From Chitinophagales bacterium (lineage in GTDB: Bacteria; Bacteroidota; Bacteroidia; Chitinophagales; Chitinophagaceae), in NCBI GenBank assembly GCA_020636505.1, contig JACJXR010000002.1, positions 248,001 to 312,000 of the forward strand: DNA of 64,000 nt. Direction: 5' to 3'. The translations under genes and the position numbers were made by a program. Positions 37,335 through 45,653 of this stretch are shown here, piece after piece (within the stretch, counting starts at the first letter, position 1; each line of letters opens with the position of its first letter). Under the pieces are notes generated by a model. That model was not told where the DNA came from. It did not search any database and saw nothing but the letters and a program-made list of their open reading frames with translations.

Positions 37335-38663
37335 TTATCTGCCGAAAGGCATCTTCATACCGGGCATCATACCCTTCATTTTGTTCATTTGCCCCATCAT
37401 CTTACGCATCTGCTCAAACTGCTTCATGAATGCGTTCACCTCGTTGATATCCTTACCGGCACCTTTTGCGATGCGTTTTCTTCTGTTTCCATCTATCAGG
37501 TCGGGGTTACTGCGCTCTTGCGGCGTCATAGAGTTGATCATCGCTTCGATACCTTTAAACGAATCGTCAGATATATCTATATCCTTCACCGCCTTGCCCA
37601 CACCCGGTATCATTCCCAACAGGTCTTTGATGTTACCCATCTTCTTTATCTGCTGCAACTGCTGCTTGAAATCTTCAAAGTCGAATTTGTTGGCGCGTAT
37701 CTTCTTCTCCAACTTCTTGGCTTCGGCCTCGTCAAACTGAGCTTGAGCACGCTCCACAAGGGTGGTTATATCACCCATACCCAATATACGCTGTGCCATA
37801 CGCTCAGGGTGGAACACATCAAGCGTGTCCAGCTTCTCACCCATGCTGACAAACTTGATAGGCTTATTCACCGTATACTTGATGGATAGTGCCGCACCAC
37901 CGCGTGTATCACCGTCCAACTTGGTCAATACCACACCGGTGAAGTTCAACCTGTCGTTGAACGCTTTAGCTGTGTTCACCGCATCCTGACCGGTCATTGA
38001 GTCAACCACGAACAATATCTCGGTCGGCTGTACCGCCTCTTTCACGTTGGCCACTTCGGCCATCATCGCCTCGTCCACAGCCAAACGGCCCGCAGTATCT
38101 ATGATGACTATGCTGTTACCGTTCTTCTTGGCTTCGGCTACTGCATTTTTAGCGATCGATACAGCATCTTTGTTCTCCGGCTCACTGTATACAGGCACTT
38201 TAACTTGGTCTCCCAATACCTTCAACTGGTCTATCGCCGCAGGTCTGTATATATCACAAGCCACCAACAATGGATTGCGTCCCTTCTTGGTTTTCAAGAA
38301 GTTGGCCAACTTACCTGAAAAAGTTGTTTTACCCGAACCTTGCAGACCGGCGATAAGTATCACGGTAGGTTTATTGGTGATGTCCAACTCCTCAGCGGTA
38401 CCACCCATCAACTCAGCAAGCTCATCCTGCACTATCTTCACCATCTGCTGGCCGGGAGAAACCGCTTGCAATACCTTGCCACCCATTGCTTTATCCTTTA
38501 CGTTATCTGTAAAGTCCTTAGCTATCTTGTAGTTCACATCCGCATCCACCAAAGCGCGTCTTATCTCCTTAACCGTTGTCACAATGTTGATATCGGTTAT
38601 TCTGCCTTCACCTTTCAGCTGCTTAAACGCTCCTTCCAGCCTTTCACTGAGATTCTCAAACAT
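37335..38663 (-). CDS. ffh: Signal recognition particle protein Ffh
   Basis: A 442-residue GTPase that binds signal sequences of nascent membrane proteins with the 4.5S RNA and delivers ribosomes to FtsY. The helical N domain is followed by the G domain with LIAGLQGSGKTTFSGKLA (P-loop), DTAGR and LTKLDGDTRGGAAL. The C-terminal M domain is Met-rich (QMRKMMGQMNKMKGMMPGMKM). Length is typical. It is expressed alone from a clear promoter. Confidence 0.98.
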   Translation of the reverse strand: MFENLSERLEGAFKQLKGEGRITDINIVTTVKEIRRALVDADVNYKIAKDFTDNVKDKAMGGKVLQAVSPGQQMVKIVQDELAELMGGTAEELDITNKPTVILIAGLQGSGKTTFSGKLANFLKTKKGRNPLLVACDIYRPAAIDQLKVLGDQVKVPVYSEPENKDAVSIAKNAVAEAKKNGNSIVIIDTAGRLAVDEAMMAEVANVKEAVQPTEILFVVDSMTGQDAVNTAKAFNDRLNFTGVVLTKLDGDTRGGAALSIKYTVNKPIKFVSMGEKLDTLDVFHPERMAQRILGMGDITTLVERAQAQFDEAEAKKLEKKIRANKFDFEDFKQQLQQIKKMGNIKDLLGMIPGVGKAVKDIDISDDSFKGIEAMINSMTPQERSNPDLIDGNRRKRIAKGAGKDINEVNAFMKQFEQMRKMMGQMNKMKGMMPGMKMPFGR

Positions 38664-38687
38664 AGTATTCTGTCATTTTTGGGATGG

Positions 38688-38716
38688 CAAAGTTAACGCA
38701 TTTGCGGCAAGACCAA
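38688..38716 (-). promoter_or_regulatory. ffh promoter
   Basis: Minus-strand TTG (38714-38716), 18 bases, TAACTTTG (38688-38695): both elements match the Bacteroidota consensus. The -7 box ends 24 bases before the ffh ATG. Confidence 0.65.
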
Positions 38717-38866
38717 TAACAATGTTACCCTGCAAATACATTACTTCTATAAAAATTGTATTTTCGCTGATTAACCGAGTATTAAATTAACCGGATGTGC
38801 GTTTTGGGCTTGGTGAGATTTGATAAAAATGAAGGCTCGCACACCGTCAATATAAAATATATATAA

Positions 38867-40273
38867 ATGGGATGTGGCAATTGCGGGACAGGTGCCGATG
38901 GTAAACCTGCAGGTTGCAAAGGGAACGGTGGATGTGGAACCGGTGGATGCAACAGACTTAACGTATACGACTGGCTGAGTTCAATACCTCTTCAAGATAT
39001 AGGAAAACCTTACCCGATTTTAGAAGTTAGCTTCAACAAGGGTAGCAGGAAAGAATTCTATCGTTCAGGCTCACAGGTATTGCCTGACAAAGGGCAATGG
39101 ATAGCTGTGGAAGGCGTTGGCGGTATCGACGTGGGACAAGTAAGCCTTACAGGCGAGCTGGTGAAACTCCAATTGAAAAAGTACGGTGTCAAAGAAGACG
39201 AAGTGACAAAAAAGGTACATCGTCCGGCTACAGATTCCGACTTGGAGATGTTTCGTAACAACAAAACCAAAGAGCAAGAATTGTTGGTTCGCAGCCGTGC
39301 CATTGCACGCAGCTTGAACCTTGAGATGAAACTTGCTGAGGTGGAATTGCAAGCAGATGGCAAAAAGGCCACATTCTTCTACACAGCAGACCAAAGGGTC
39401 GATTTCCGTGAATTGATAAAGCGTTATGCTTCCGACTTTAAAGTAAAGGTGGAGATGCGCCAGATAGGTGCACGTCAAGAAAGCGGCAAAGTGGGTGGTA
39501 TAGGCAGTTGTGGACGCGAGTTGTGTTGTAGCACCTGGCTTACCGACTTCAAAAGTGTGAACACTGCTGCAGCGCGCTATCAGAACCTATCCATCAACCA
39601 AACAAAACTCAGCGGACAGTGCGGGCGTCTTAAGTGCTGCCTCAACTACGAGTTGGACACATATATGGACGCACTCAGTGTATTCCCAAAAGACGGAGAC
39701 ACCATAGAGACCAAAGGAGGAACAGCCACTCTTCAAAAGCGCGACATATTCAAGAATCTGATGTGGTATAGCTACTCCGGCAGTAACAAACAGTACCCGC
39801 TTACCATAGACAGAGTAAAAGAAATCATTTCCGATAATAGAAAAGGCATCAAGCCGGAAGAGCTTCGTGCTGTTGAGCTTGAAGTACATTCAGACAAAGT
39901 ATCCGTAAAAGCCGATGCAGGCTTCGTGAACGATGTCGGGCAAATAAGCCTTAAATCTCTGGAGCGTGGCTCTAAGAAAAAGAGAAAGAGCAAACCCGGC
40001 CAAGGTGGCGGCTCTAAAGGTGATAATCGCAACCAAAATCAATCCGGAGGAAACAGACGTAACAACCAACAGGGAGGGCAACAAGCCAAACAGTCGGACA
40101 ACAGAGGCGGTGGAAACAGAAACAACCCCAATCAAGAAGGTGGTAACAGGAACAGACCTAATCAAGGCGGTGGCAACAGAAACAAGTCCAACCAAGGTGG
40201 TGGTGGTAACAGAAACAGGCCTAATCGTAACAAAGGTCCACGTCCCGACAGCAATAAGCCGGACAACAATTAA
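38867..40273 (+). CDS. PSP1/RicT-like protein with Cys-rich head and Asn/Arg/Gly-rich tail
   Basis: A 468-residue soluble protein. The first ~28 residues are rich in Cys and Gly (MGCGNCGTGADGKPAGCKG, then GGCGTGGC). The centre is the PSP1 domain shared with Bacillus RicT (YaaT), with FYTADQRVDFRELIKRYASD and the Cys-rich segments IGSCGRELCCSTWL and SGQCGRLKCCLNYE. RicT works with RicA and RicF in an iron-sulfur complex that affects RNA processing and development. Whether that holds here is not known. From about residue 365 on, the tail is Lys-rich and then a GGNRN-type repeat likely to bind nucleic acid. Confidence 0.88.
   Translation: MGCGNCGTGADGKPAGCKGNGGCGTGGCNRLNVYDWLSSIPLQDIGKPYPILEVSFNKGSRKEFYRSGSQVLPDKGQWIAVEGVGGIDVGQVSLTGELVKLQLKKYGVKEDEVTKKVHRPATDSDLEMFRNNKTKEQELLVRSRAIARSLNLEMKLAEVELQADGKKATFFYTADQRVDFRELIKRYASDFKVKVEMRQIGARQESGKVGGIGSCGRELCCSTWLTDFKSVNTAAARYQNLSINQTKLSGQCGRLKCCLNYELDTYMDALSVFPKDGDTIETKGGTATLQKRDIFKNLMWYSYSGSNKQYPLTIDRVKEIISDNRKGIKPEELRAVELEVHSDKVSVKADAGFVNDVGQISLKSLERGSKKKRKSKPGQGGGSKGDNRNQNQSGGNRRNNQQGGQQAKQSDNRGGGNRNNPNQEGGNRNRPNQGGGNRNKSNQGGGGNRNRPNRNKGPRPDSNKPDNN
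40106..40227 (+). repeat. Degenerate in-frame tandem repeat in the PSP1 gene
   Basis: Four imperfect units of 30-36 bases, encoding variants of G-G-N-R-N-x-x-N-Q-x (GGNRNNPNQEGGNRNRPNQG and so on). The units differ at third codon positions, so they are maintained at protein level rather than being a recent DNA duplication. Confidence 0.7.
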
Positions 40274-40290
40274 TCTGTAAAACAGCCGAA

Positions 40291-40731
40291 TTGAAAAGAA
40301 CATCTGCAAAATCAATGATACTCGTCACTTTGCAGATGGCAAGCATATTGTACCTAGTCGCTACAACAAACTTTACAGTAAAGCCAATACCTATAATCAT
40401 TATTGTTGCAGGCATTGCACTTGGATTGATATCCATAGCTGTAATGAGTAAAAGCAAATTGAGAGTCACACCCGAACCTGCTCAACAAGCAACACTCATT
40501 CAAACAGGCCCATACAAATTTATACGTCACCCAATGTATACTTCTGTACTACTGTTTTGTGCCGGCTGCTTGGTCATGTCCTTCAGCATATACGGCACGT
40601 GTGTTTGGCTATTCTTACTGATTGTATTGTTGATAAAGCTCAACTACGAGGAGGAAATGCTATTGGAGGCTTTCCCTGAGTATAAAGAATACATGCAGCG
40701 GTCTTACAGGCTGCTACCCTATTTGTATTAG
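40291..40731 (+). CDS. Isoprenylcysteine carboxyl methyltransferase-like membrane protein
   Basis: A 146-residue membrane protein with about four helices and the signature of the ICMT/PEMT family, QTGPYKFIRHPMYTSVLLF, followed by LNYEEEMLLEAFPEYKEYMQ. Members use SAM to methylate small lipids or isoprenyl-Cys. Bacterial substrates are mostly unknown. The start is uncertain: TTG at 40291 (MKRTSAKSMILV) or ATG at 40315 (MILVTLQMAS). It follows the PSP1 gene by 17 bases. Its stop overlaps that of the convergent cupin gene. Confidence 0.82.
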   Translation: MKRTSAKSMILVTLQMASILYLVATTNFTVKPIPIIIIVAGIALGLISIAVMSKSKLRVTPEPAQQATLIQTGPYKFIRHPMYTSVLLFCAGCLVMSFSIYGTCVWLFLLIVLLIKLNYEEEMLLEAFPEYKEYMQRSYRLLPYLY

Positions 40732-41096
40732 ATATTGTTCAAGTTCTTCCTTGTCAATTCGTTCTCAACATCGCCCGTATTGAGGGTCGATTTGGGCTCG
40801 AACAACATTACATGCACCTCTTCTTCAGCGACAGGTTTATGTTCCACTCCCCTTGGTATGATGACGTACTCCCCTTCTTCAATCACCATATTCTTGTCTC
40901 TCAATTCGATGACTAGCTTTCCCGATAATACATAAAACAGTTCATCCTCATCATCGTGCTTATGCCAAACGAACTCCCCTTTCAATTTGGCCAGCTTAAC
41001 ATATTGTCCGTTTAGCTCCCCTGCAATATGAGGGTTCCAGTATTCGTTTATATGTTTCAGCTTCTCTATTGGAGTAACCTTGTTAATGTCCATCAT
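40728..41096 (-). CDS. Cupin domain protein
   Basis: A 122-residue single-cupin protein. Metal-binding residues are seen in motif 1 (FVWHKHDDEDELFYVLSGK: His, His, Glu) and in motif 2 (YVIIPRGVEHKP: His). Small cupins of this type include oxygenases, isomerases and sugar-binding proteins, and the function is not readable from the sequence. It is convergent with the ICMT-like gene, and their stop codons share three bases. Confidence 0.85.
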   Translation of the reverse strand: MMDINKVTPIEKLKHINEYWNPHIAGELNGQYVKLAKLKGEFVWHKHDDEDELFYVLSGKLVIELRDKNMVIEEGEYVIIPRGVEHKPVAEEEVHVMLFEPKSTLNTGDVENELTRKNLNNI

Positions 41097-41207
41097 ATAT
41101 CACGCTTATGTTTTAATATTAATCTTTTAAGCTTGGAGTTGTATAAAATTGCGGTCAATTTTTATATTTTAGATGCATTATCAACTCCGACAGAAAATTA
41201 TTTTCTT

Positions 41208-42233
41208 ATGAAAACCAGGATACTTACATTATTGCTTGCATTTGGTGCAACAACGGTATTTGCACAAAACGAAAATGTAGAACGCCAATACAAGAACAAT
41301 GGTTTCAGCGTTCAGCAACAAGAGCAACGCTTCATACCAAGCCCAACCGGTAAGAAGTTCAACAGCAGGTTGAAAGCATTCGACAACTTCAGCAAAAAGT
41401 CGCTTGTGTCATTCATATCTCGTCAAGCATTTGTGACACACCTTGAAGCACTGGATGCCATATCCGACAAAGCGAAGATGTCCGGCTACAACGACTATGT
41501 ATCTGCTTTGAACACATTGCATACCAACATCAAGAACCTGAGCAGATTGTCATCTGCAGACGGTCACAGATACAAGTTGTATGAAATATCCGCTCCTGTT
41601 ATTAAAGTTATAGATGAAAATTGGGGTCAGGATGTTGCAGAAGCGGTGATAGACGAAGCTTACCTAAACTTGTATGAGTATACCAGAATGAAAGCTGCAA
41701 GCGGCGAAGCTGCATTTGCAGGCGCCATGAAGTATCTGAACATGGACCCTATAAAAACAAACGAGGCTATGGGTCAGTGCTTGTACACCGTAAAAATCGA
41801 CAAAGAGATACTCAACAAAGATGAGTTTGAAGTATACTTTACAGACCTTGCATTGTTCAGAAAGATAGCCAAACGCTATAATGGAGATTTGCTAGGCGGA
41901 CCGATAAGCGGTTGGGCTACAAAAGACAACGAAAGTGCTTCCATCCGCACCATGATGCAGAACAACGAAGCAAGCAAAGACATCGCAGCATACTATACTT
42001 ACGTATACAAGTTGAAAGATTTCGGCAACCCAAGCACAGTTCAGCAAAACCTATACAAAGACAACAAATGGTTTGTTTGGGTGTTCCGCAATGGTGTGTT
42101 GTACTATTCTTACATGGCTATACCTTGCTCCAAACAAAGCACGATAACCGTATATGAAGAGCGTCCTGTAACAGGCATCGATGATGCTCAAGGCGGTGGC
42201 GGAAACAACAACAATGATTATTATGACTACTAA
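41208..42233 (+). CDS. Secreted protein of unknown function
   Basis: A 341-residue protein with a signal peptide (MKTRILTLLLAFGATTVFAQ). The mature part is polar and mainly helical in look, with segments VEALDAISDK-like repeats of charged helices (QAFVTHLEALDAISDKAKM; AEAVIDEAYLNLYEYTRM) and a final region with aromatic strands (WFVWVFRNGVLYYSYM). It ends in a low-complexity Gly/Asn/Tyr tail (GGGGNNNNDYYDY). I recognise no family. The start was moved to the ATG that begins the signal peptide, as the longer upstream frame lacks coding character and covers the intergenic space. Confidence 0.75.
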   Translation: MKTRILTLLLAFGATTVFAQNENVERQYKNNGFSVQQQEQRFIPSPTGKKFNSRLKAFDNFSKKSLVSFISRQAFVTHLEALDAISDKAKMSGYNDYVSALNTLHTNIKNLSRLSSADGHRYKLYEISAPVIKVIDENWGQDVAEAVIDEAYLNLYEYTRMKAASGEAAFAGAMKYLNMDPIKTNEAMGQCLYTVKIDKEILNKDEFEVYFTDLALFRKIAKRYNGDLLGGPISGWATKDNESASIRTMMQNNEASKDIAAYYTYVYKLKDFGNPSTVQQNLYKDNKWFVWVFRNGVLYYSYMAIPCSKQSTITVYEERPVTGIDDAQGGGGNNNNDYYDY

Positions 42234-42256
42234 TTAAACGGATAAAGTATATACGT

Positions 42257-42285
42257 CAAGAGCCGCAGATAAGCTGCGGCTCTTG
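42257..42285. terminator. Hairpin between convergent genes
   Basis: 12-bp perfect stem caagagccgcag / ctgcggctcttg with a 5-base loop, between the stops of the secreted protein gene and the flavoprotein gene. T-runs are weak on both sides (TTATT on the plus strand), so it is a probable shared terminator. Confidence 0.7.
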
Positions 42286-42987
42286 TTATTCAAAGTAAGT
42301 TGCAACATCTTCAAGCGGCTTTCGCTCCAATTGAGGGACAAGACACTCATCCATAGGATAACCCACAGGTATCAGCAGAAATGGTTTTTCATGCGCAGGT
42401 CGTTTCAATATATCGGTTAAGAAGTTCATTGGGCTTGGTGTATGTGTCAAGGCAACCAAGCCTGCATTATGAATGGCCGCCAATAAAAAACCGGCTGCCA
42501 AGCCAACACTTTCTTGTACATAGTAGTTGTTCTTCTTTTTACCATCATCGCCAGGTTCGTATATCCTTTTGAAGACGATTATCAGCCATGGAGCCACTTC
42601 CAAAAACTCTTTGTGCCAATCGGTTTGCAATGGCAGCAGATCGGCCAACCATTCTTCGGGCATACGTCCGTTGTAGCTTTCGTATTCCTCTTCTTCCGCC
42701 GCCTTTCTTATCTGCTTTTTTATCTCTGCATTACTCACTGCACAAAACGTCCATGGTTGTTTGTGTGCACCCGATGGAGCTGTGGACGCTGTCATGATAA
42801 GATTATCTATCACCTCTTTGGGTACAGGTTTGTCCGAAAAGTCACGTACGGTTCTGCGCGTATTCATCCACTCATAGAAAGCAGCGGACCTTTTAATCAT
42901 CTCCTGCTCGTCGTAAGACTCTTTGGTATAGGTGACAAAGGGGAATCCGTTGATATTGTGTATCGCCATAGCTGTTGAAATATCCAT
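42286..42987 (-). CDS. Iodotyrosine deiodinase-like FMN flavoprotein (nitroreductase fold)
   Basis: A 233-residue flavoprotein. The N-terminal FMN-phosphate segment reads MNTRRTVRDFSDKPVP, followed by STAPSGAHKQPWTF. Unlike general nitroreductases it has the deiodinase lid: aligned to human IYD, the substrate-clamping Glu, Tyr and Lys fall at Glu101, Tyr105 and Lys126 with identical spacing (EYESYNGRM ... TDWHK), and the LTHTPSPMNFL segment carries the Thr near flavin N5. IYD enzymes reductively remove halogen from halotyrosines. Bacterial members are known, including one from the Bacteroidota Haliscomenobacter. The native substrate here is not known. Confidence 0.88.
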   Translation of the reverse strand: MDISTAMAIHNINGFPFVTYTKESYDEQEMIKRSAAFYEWMNTRRTVRDFSDKPVPKEVIDNLIMTASTAPSGAHKQPWTFCAVSNAEIKKQIRKAAEEEEYESYNGRMPEEWLADLLPLQTDWHKEFLEVAPWLIIVFKRIYEPGDDGKKKNNYYVQESVGLAAGFLLAAIHNAGLVALTHTPSPMNFLTDILKRPAHEKPFLLIPVGYPMDECLVPQLERKPLEDVATYFE

Positions 42988-43065
42988 GAAAGTAGTAAAG
43001 AATCAGAAATACACTTTAATCCCGCTTATACTTATTAATGAGTATTTTGATACAAAGCTTATCAT

Positions 43066-43587
43066 ATGCGTCAACCGATATTAGCCTTCGCTTTATTTGC
43101 GTTCGTTTCATTCAGCGTGTCTTGTACCAAAACAGACTCCTCAACCACACCAAGCACACCAACCACCACGACAGGTACAACACCGGTTACACCAAACCAG
43201 CAAAAGCTGCTTGATTTGGTGAATGAGAAACGCTCAACAGGATGTCAATGTGGGGCGAAGTTCTTCGCAGCAACCACTGCGTTGCAATGGAACAGCAAAC
43301 TGGAAGCTGCAGCGCAAAAACACAGCGACTATATGAAAAGTACAGGCAACTTCTCACACACCGGTTCGGGTGGAAGCAATGCAGGTCAAAGAATAACCGA
43401 CGAAGGATATACGTGGAGTACATACGGCGAAAACATTGCTGAAAGCTATACTTCGGAAGAGGCCGTTATTCAGGGATGGATAGAAAGCACAGGCCATTGT
43501 GAGAATATAATGAACCCTGCTTTTACCGAAATGGGAGTGGCTACAAGCGGCAGCTATTGGACACAAGTATTTGCTGCTCCGCAATAG
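43066..43587 (+). CDS. CAP/SCP-domain lipoprotein
   Basis: A 173-residue lipoprotein: signal peptide with lipobox (FSVSC, Cys20), then a Thr/Pro-rich linker (about 24-45), then a CAP (SCP/PR-1/YkwD) domain. The CAP cavity residues are visible as AAQKHSDYMKSTGNFSHTG (His), TYGENIAESY (Glu) and ESTGHCENIMNP (His). Secreted bacterial CAP proteins are of unclear biochemical role. The gene is convergent with the DUF2147 gene, with one base between the stops. Confidence 0.9.
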   Translation: MRQPILAFALFAFVSFSVSCTKTDSSTTPSTPTTTTGTTPVTPNQQKLLDLVNEKRSTGCQCGAKFFAATTALQWNSKLEAAAQKHSDYMKSTGNFSHTGSGGSNAGQRITDEGYTWSTYGENIAESYTSEEAVIQGWIESTGHCENIMNPAFTEMGVATSGSYWTQVFAAPQ

Positions 43588-43588
43588 G

Positions 43589-44029
43589 CTATTCTGCTTT
43601 GGACCAGACGGTCGTCCTGCCTATCCATGAAAAGCCGACATAGCCTCTCACATCAAGTTCCTCTCCGTTATGCTTTATGATGCAAGAGTAGGTCTTCCCG
43701 TTCTTAGGATCGTATATGGTACCGTCTTCGTACTCTTTGTCACCATCTTTCACAAAGCCTTTCAGTATCAATAAACCGTTGATGGGCTCAGTTCTCTTGC
43801 TCTTGTCAGGATTATTCTTATCAACACGAGGCTTGCCATCCTCTTCGGGACGCTCCAACCATACTATCTTACCATAGAACTTCTGATTCTTGGCGCGGTA
43901 TATCTTTATTTTGGCGCTTTTCTCTTCATTGAACCAAACACCCTCTATCGGGTCTTCTTGTGCAAAAACTATGTTTTGCACCAACATCAACATCGGTAAT
44001 ATCAGTAGACATTTAAGAAAAGACTGCAT
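43589..44029 (-). CDS. DUF2147 family secreted protein
   Basis: A 146-residue protein with a signal peptide (FLKCLLILPMLMLVQNIVFAQ) and one DUF2147 domain (EGVWFNEEKSAKIKIYRAKN, FYGKIVWLERPEED, GLLILKGFVKDGDKEYEDGTIYDPKNGKTYSC, DVRGYVGFSWIGRTTVW). The family has a small lipocalin-like barrel and no established function. It is downstream of the head-GIN gene (62-base gap). A short inverted repeat (8-base arms, 44027-44050) lies over its start codon. Confidence 0.9.
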   Translation of the reverse strand: MQSFLKCLLILPMLMLVQNIVFAQEDPIEGVWFNEEKSAKIKIYRAKNQKFYGKIVWLERPEEDGKPRVDKNNPDKSKRTEPINGLLILKGFVKDGDKEYEDGTIYDPKNGKTYSCIIKHNGEELDVRGYVGFSWIGRTTVWSKAE

Positions 44030-44091
44030 ACACTTATTTTTAGTGTATACAATTTAAGAAAAAGAAAGTTGACGACGAACTGAAAAACAGC

Positions 44092-44817
44092 TTAATTCCT
44101 ATTGACCAACTGTCCAACACCACTGATGTCAGAAGTTATCTTCGGCGTGCCTTTATACTCTATCGTACCTGCTCCTGATATATCGGCATCCAATTTTTCG
44201 GTAGCATGTACACTTATCTCTCCGGCGCCTGACACTTCGGCTTTCACATCACCACAAATAAGATTCAAGGCTTTCACCTCACCTGCACCTGCAATATCAA
44301 ATACTGCATTTTTTGCACTGCCCTTATGAACGTCCAATTGAGAAGCACCTGACATGTCTGCATAGAAGCTCTCCACTTCCAATTCCTCTATCTCCACTTC
44401 TGAAGCTCCGTTCACTTCAAGATTGAACTTATCGTTTTTAAGTACTCCCGCTATTTTGGATTCGGTTGCTCCATTAAGCTCCAAGGCATCAATACTCGGT
44501 GTATGGATGGATATGTTTATATCGGTCTTACCCAATACAATGTCATTCGTGTATATACGCAATTCGCCATCCACGATTTCTGCGTGCAAATACTCATGAA
44601 GGTTTGACTTGGCATTGATATCCAAACTGTACGATTCACCTTCACCGGTTGTTATTGTAACATCGGCAGGTATACTTATCCTTACTTTATTGAACTTGGA
44701 TACTTTTCTTTGCTCAGTCGTTGCCACACCCTTTCCGTGAACGATATTTCTTTTGCAAGAGATAAACGATAGAGACAACAAAGCGATGACTGTTGATAGC
44801 AGTAGCGTCTTTTTCAT
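44092..44817 (-). CDS. Head-GIN domain (DUF2807) lipoprotein
   Basis: A 241-residue lipoprotein: lipobox SFISC (Cys21) and then a DUF2807 / head-GIN domain, a right-handed beta-helix with repeating degenerate strands (LELNGATESKIAGVLKND, LEVNGASEVEIEELEVES, ADMSGASQLDVHKGSAKN, DIAGAGEVKAL, AEVSGAGEIS). These are called putative autotransporter adhesins but their function is unclear. It is the last or next-to-last gene of the cytochrome oxidase assembly operon by position (19 bases after the CxxC protein), possibly by chance. Confidence 0.9.
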   Translation of the reverse strand: MKKTLLLSTVIALLSLSFISCKRNIVHGKGVATTEQRKVSKFNKVRISIPADVTITTGEGESYSLDINAKSNLHEYLHAEIVDGELRIYTNDIVLGKTDINISIHTPSIDALELNGATESKIAGVLKNDKFNLEVNGASEVEIEELEVESFYADMSGASQLDVHKGSAKNAVFDIAGAGEVKALNLICGDVKAEVSGAGEISVHATEKLDADISGAGTIEYKGTPKITSDISGVGQLVNRN

Positions 44818-44836
44818 GGAACAATATTTTTGAAGA

Positions 44837-45064
44837 TTATTTTTCTCCTTCGGAAGTGACCTTATTGTTCTTCCACCACATATAGCCGATGGTACACATA
44901 ATGGTCATTGGCAACGCTGCAAGGTACAATATACCGTTGTTAAGGCCTTTTGCACTCTTGTCATCCAACTCACCAGCTGTTTTGGTACAAAGCGAACACC
45001 CCTGTGCATACACCGCCGGAGCAGTGGACAACAACATCATAACTATCAACAACCTCTTTGCCAT
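44837..45064 (-). CDS. Small CxxC membrane protein in the oxidase operon
   Basis: A 75-residue protein with an N-terminal signal-like helix (LLIVMMLLSTAPAVYAQ), a short exported segment with a CxxC pair just after the likely cleavage site (QGCSLCTKTAGEL), one membrane helix (GILYLAALPMTIMCTIGYMWW) and a charged cytoplasmic tail. The position between the DUF420 gene and a lipoprotein gene in an oxidase operon suggests a role in oxidase maturation or copper handling. That is inference from context only. Confidence 0.75.
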   Translation of the reverse strand: MAKRLLIVMMLLSTAPAVYAQGCSLCTKTAGELDDKSAKGLNNGILYLAALPMTIMCTIGYMWWKNNKVTSEGEK

Positions 45065-45102
45065 ATAGCAAATTTAATACATTAATAAGACATGACCGCG
45101 TA

Positions 45103-45648
45103 TCAATAATACGGTGAGATGAACAGGTATACCACCACACCCGTAATACTCACGTACAGCCATAAAGGCCATGTGTATTTGGCAAGCTTCTTGTGCTTGT
45201 CATACTGTCCTGTGAGCGAACGATATGCAGTAAACAGTATGAACGGCAATATGATGGCCGCCAAGAATATATGTGTGATGAGTATGAAGTAGTAAAAGTA
45301 TTTGATAGCGCCTTCGCCACCATACACGGTATCACCTGCCAATAAGTGGTGCAGTATGTAAGACACCAAAAACGCTATGGATAGAAATATAGCGGCAAAC
45401 ATGATGTTCTTGTGTTGTACATAGTTCTTTCTGCGTACAGCTACCAATGCAGCCACCAACAGTACAGAGACTATGGAATTGATTACAGCATTAATTGTAG
45501 CGAAAACATGCACATCAAAGCCAAGGTCCACTTTCAACTGAACTCTGGACAATATGGCCACAGCTGCAAACACCACGAACGATACTACGTATATCAGCAA
45601 CCTCGCCTGCTTATCATTCTGTTTCCAAATAGGTTTCAACATTTTCAA
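45103..45648 (-). CDS. DUF420 membrane protein (CtaM-like oxidase assembly factor)
   Basis: A 181-residue protein with five or six membrane helices and the conserved His of DUF420: FDVHVFATINAV, YVQHKNIMFAA, YILHHLLAGDT, LITHIFLAAIILP. DUF420 includes CtaM, required for heme-copper oxidase activity in Bacillus and Staphylococcus. It sits between SCO1 and the small CxxC protein gene, in keeping with that role. The gap to the SCO1 gene is only 5 bases. Confidence 0.9.
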   Translation of the reverse strand: MKMLKPIWKQNDKQARLLIYVVSFVVFAAVAILSRVQLKVDLGFDVHVFATINAVINSIVSVLLVAALVAVRRKNYVQHKNIMFAAIFLSIAFLVSYILHHLLAGDTVYGGEGAIKYFYYFILITHIFLAAIILPFILFTAYRSLTGQYDKHKKLAKYTWPLWLYVSITGVVVYLFISPYY

Positions 45649-45653
45649 TCAGT

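Noticed and set aside
40106..40227. Tandem repeat as a hypervariable DNA minisatellite
   Set aside because: Units differ in length and at silent positions while the protein pattern is kept, so recent slippage is not indicated.
44027..44050. Inverted repeat over the DUF2147 start codon as an operator
   Set aside because: The arms are short and AT-rich with one mismatch, and no promoter box is nearby. Noted only in the gene entry.
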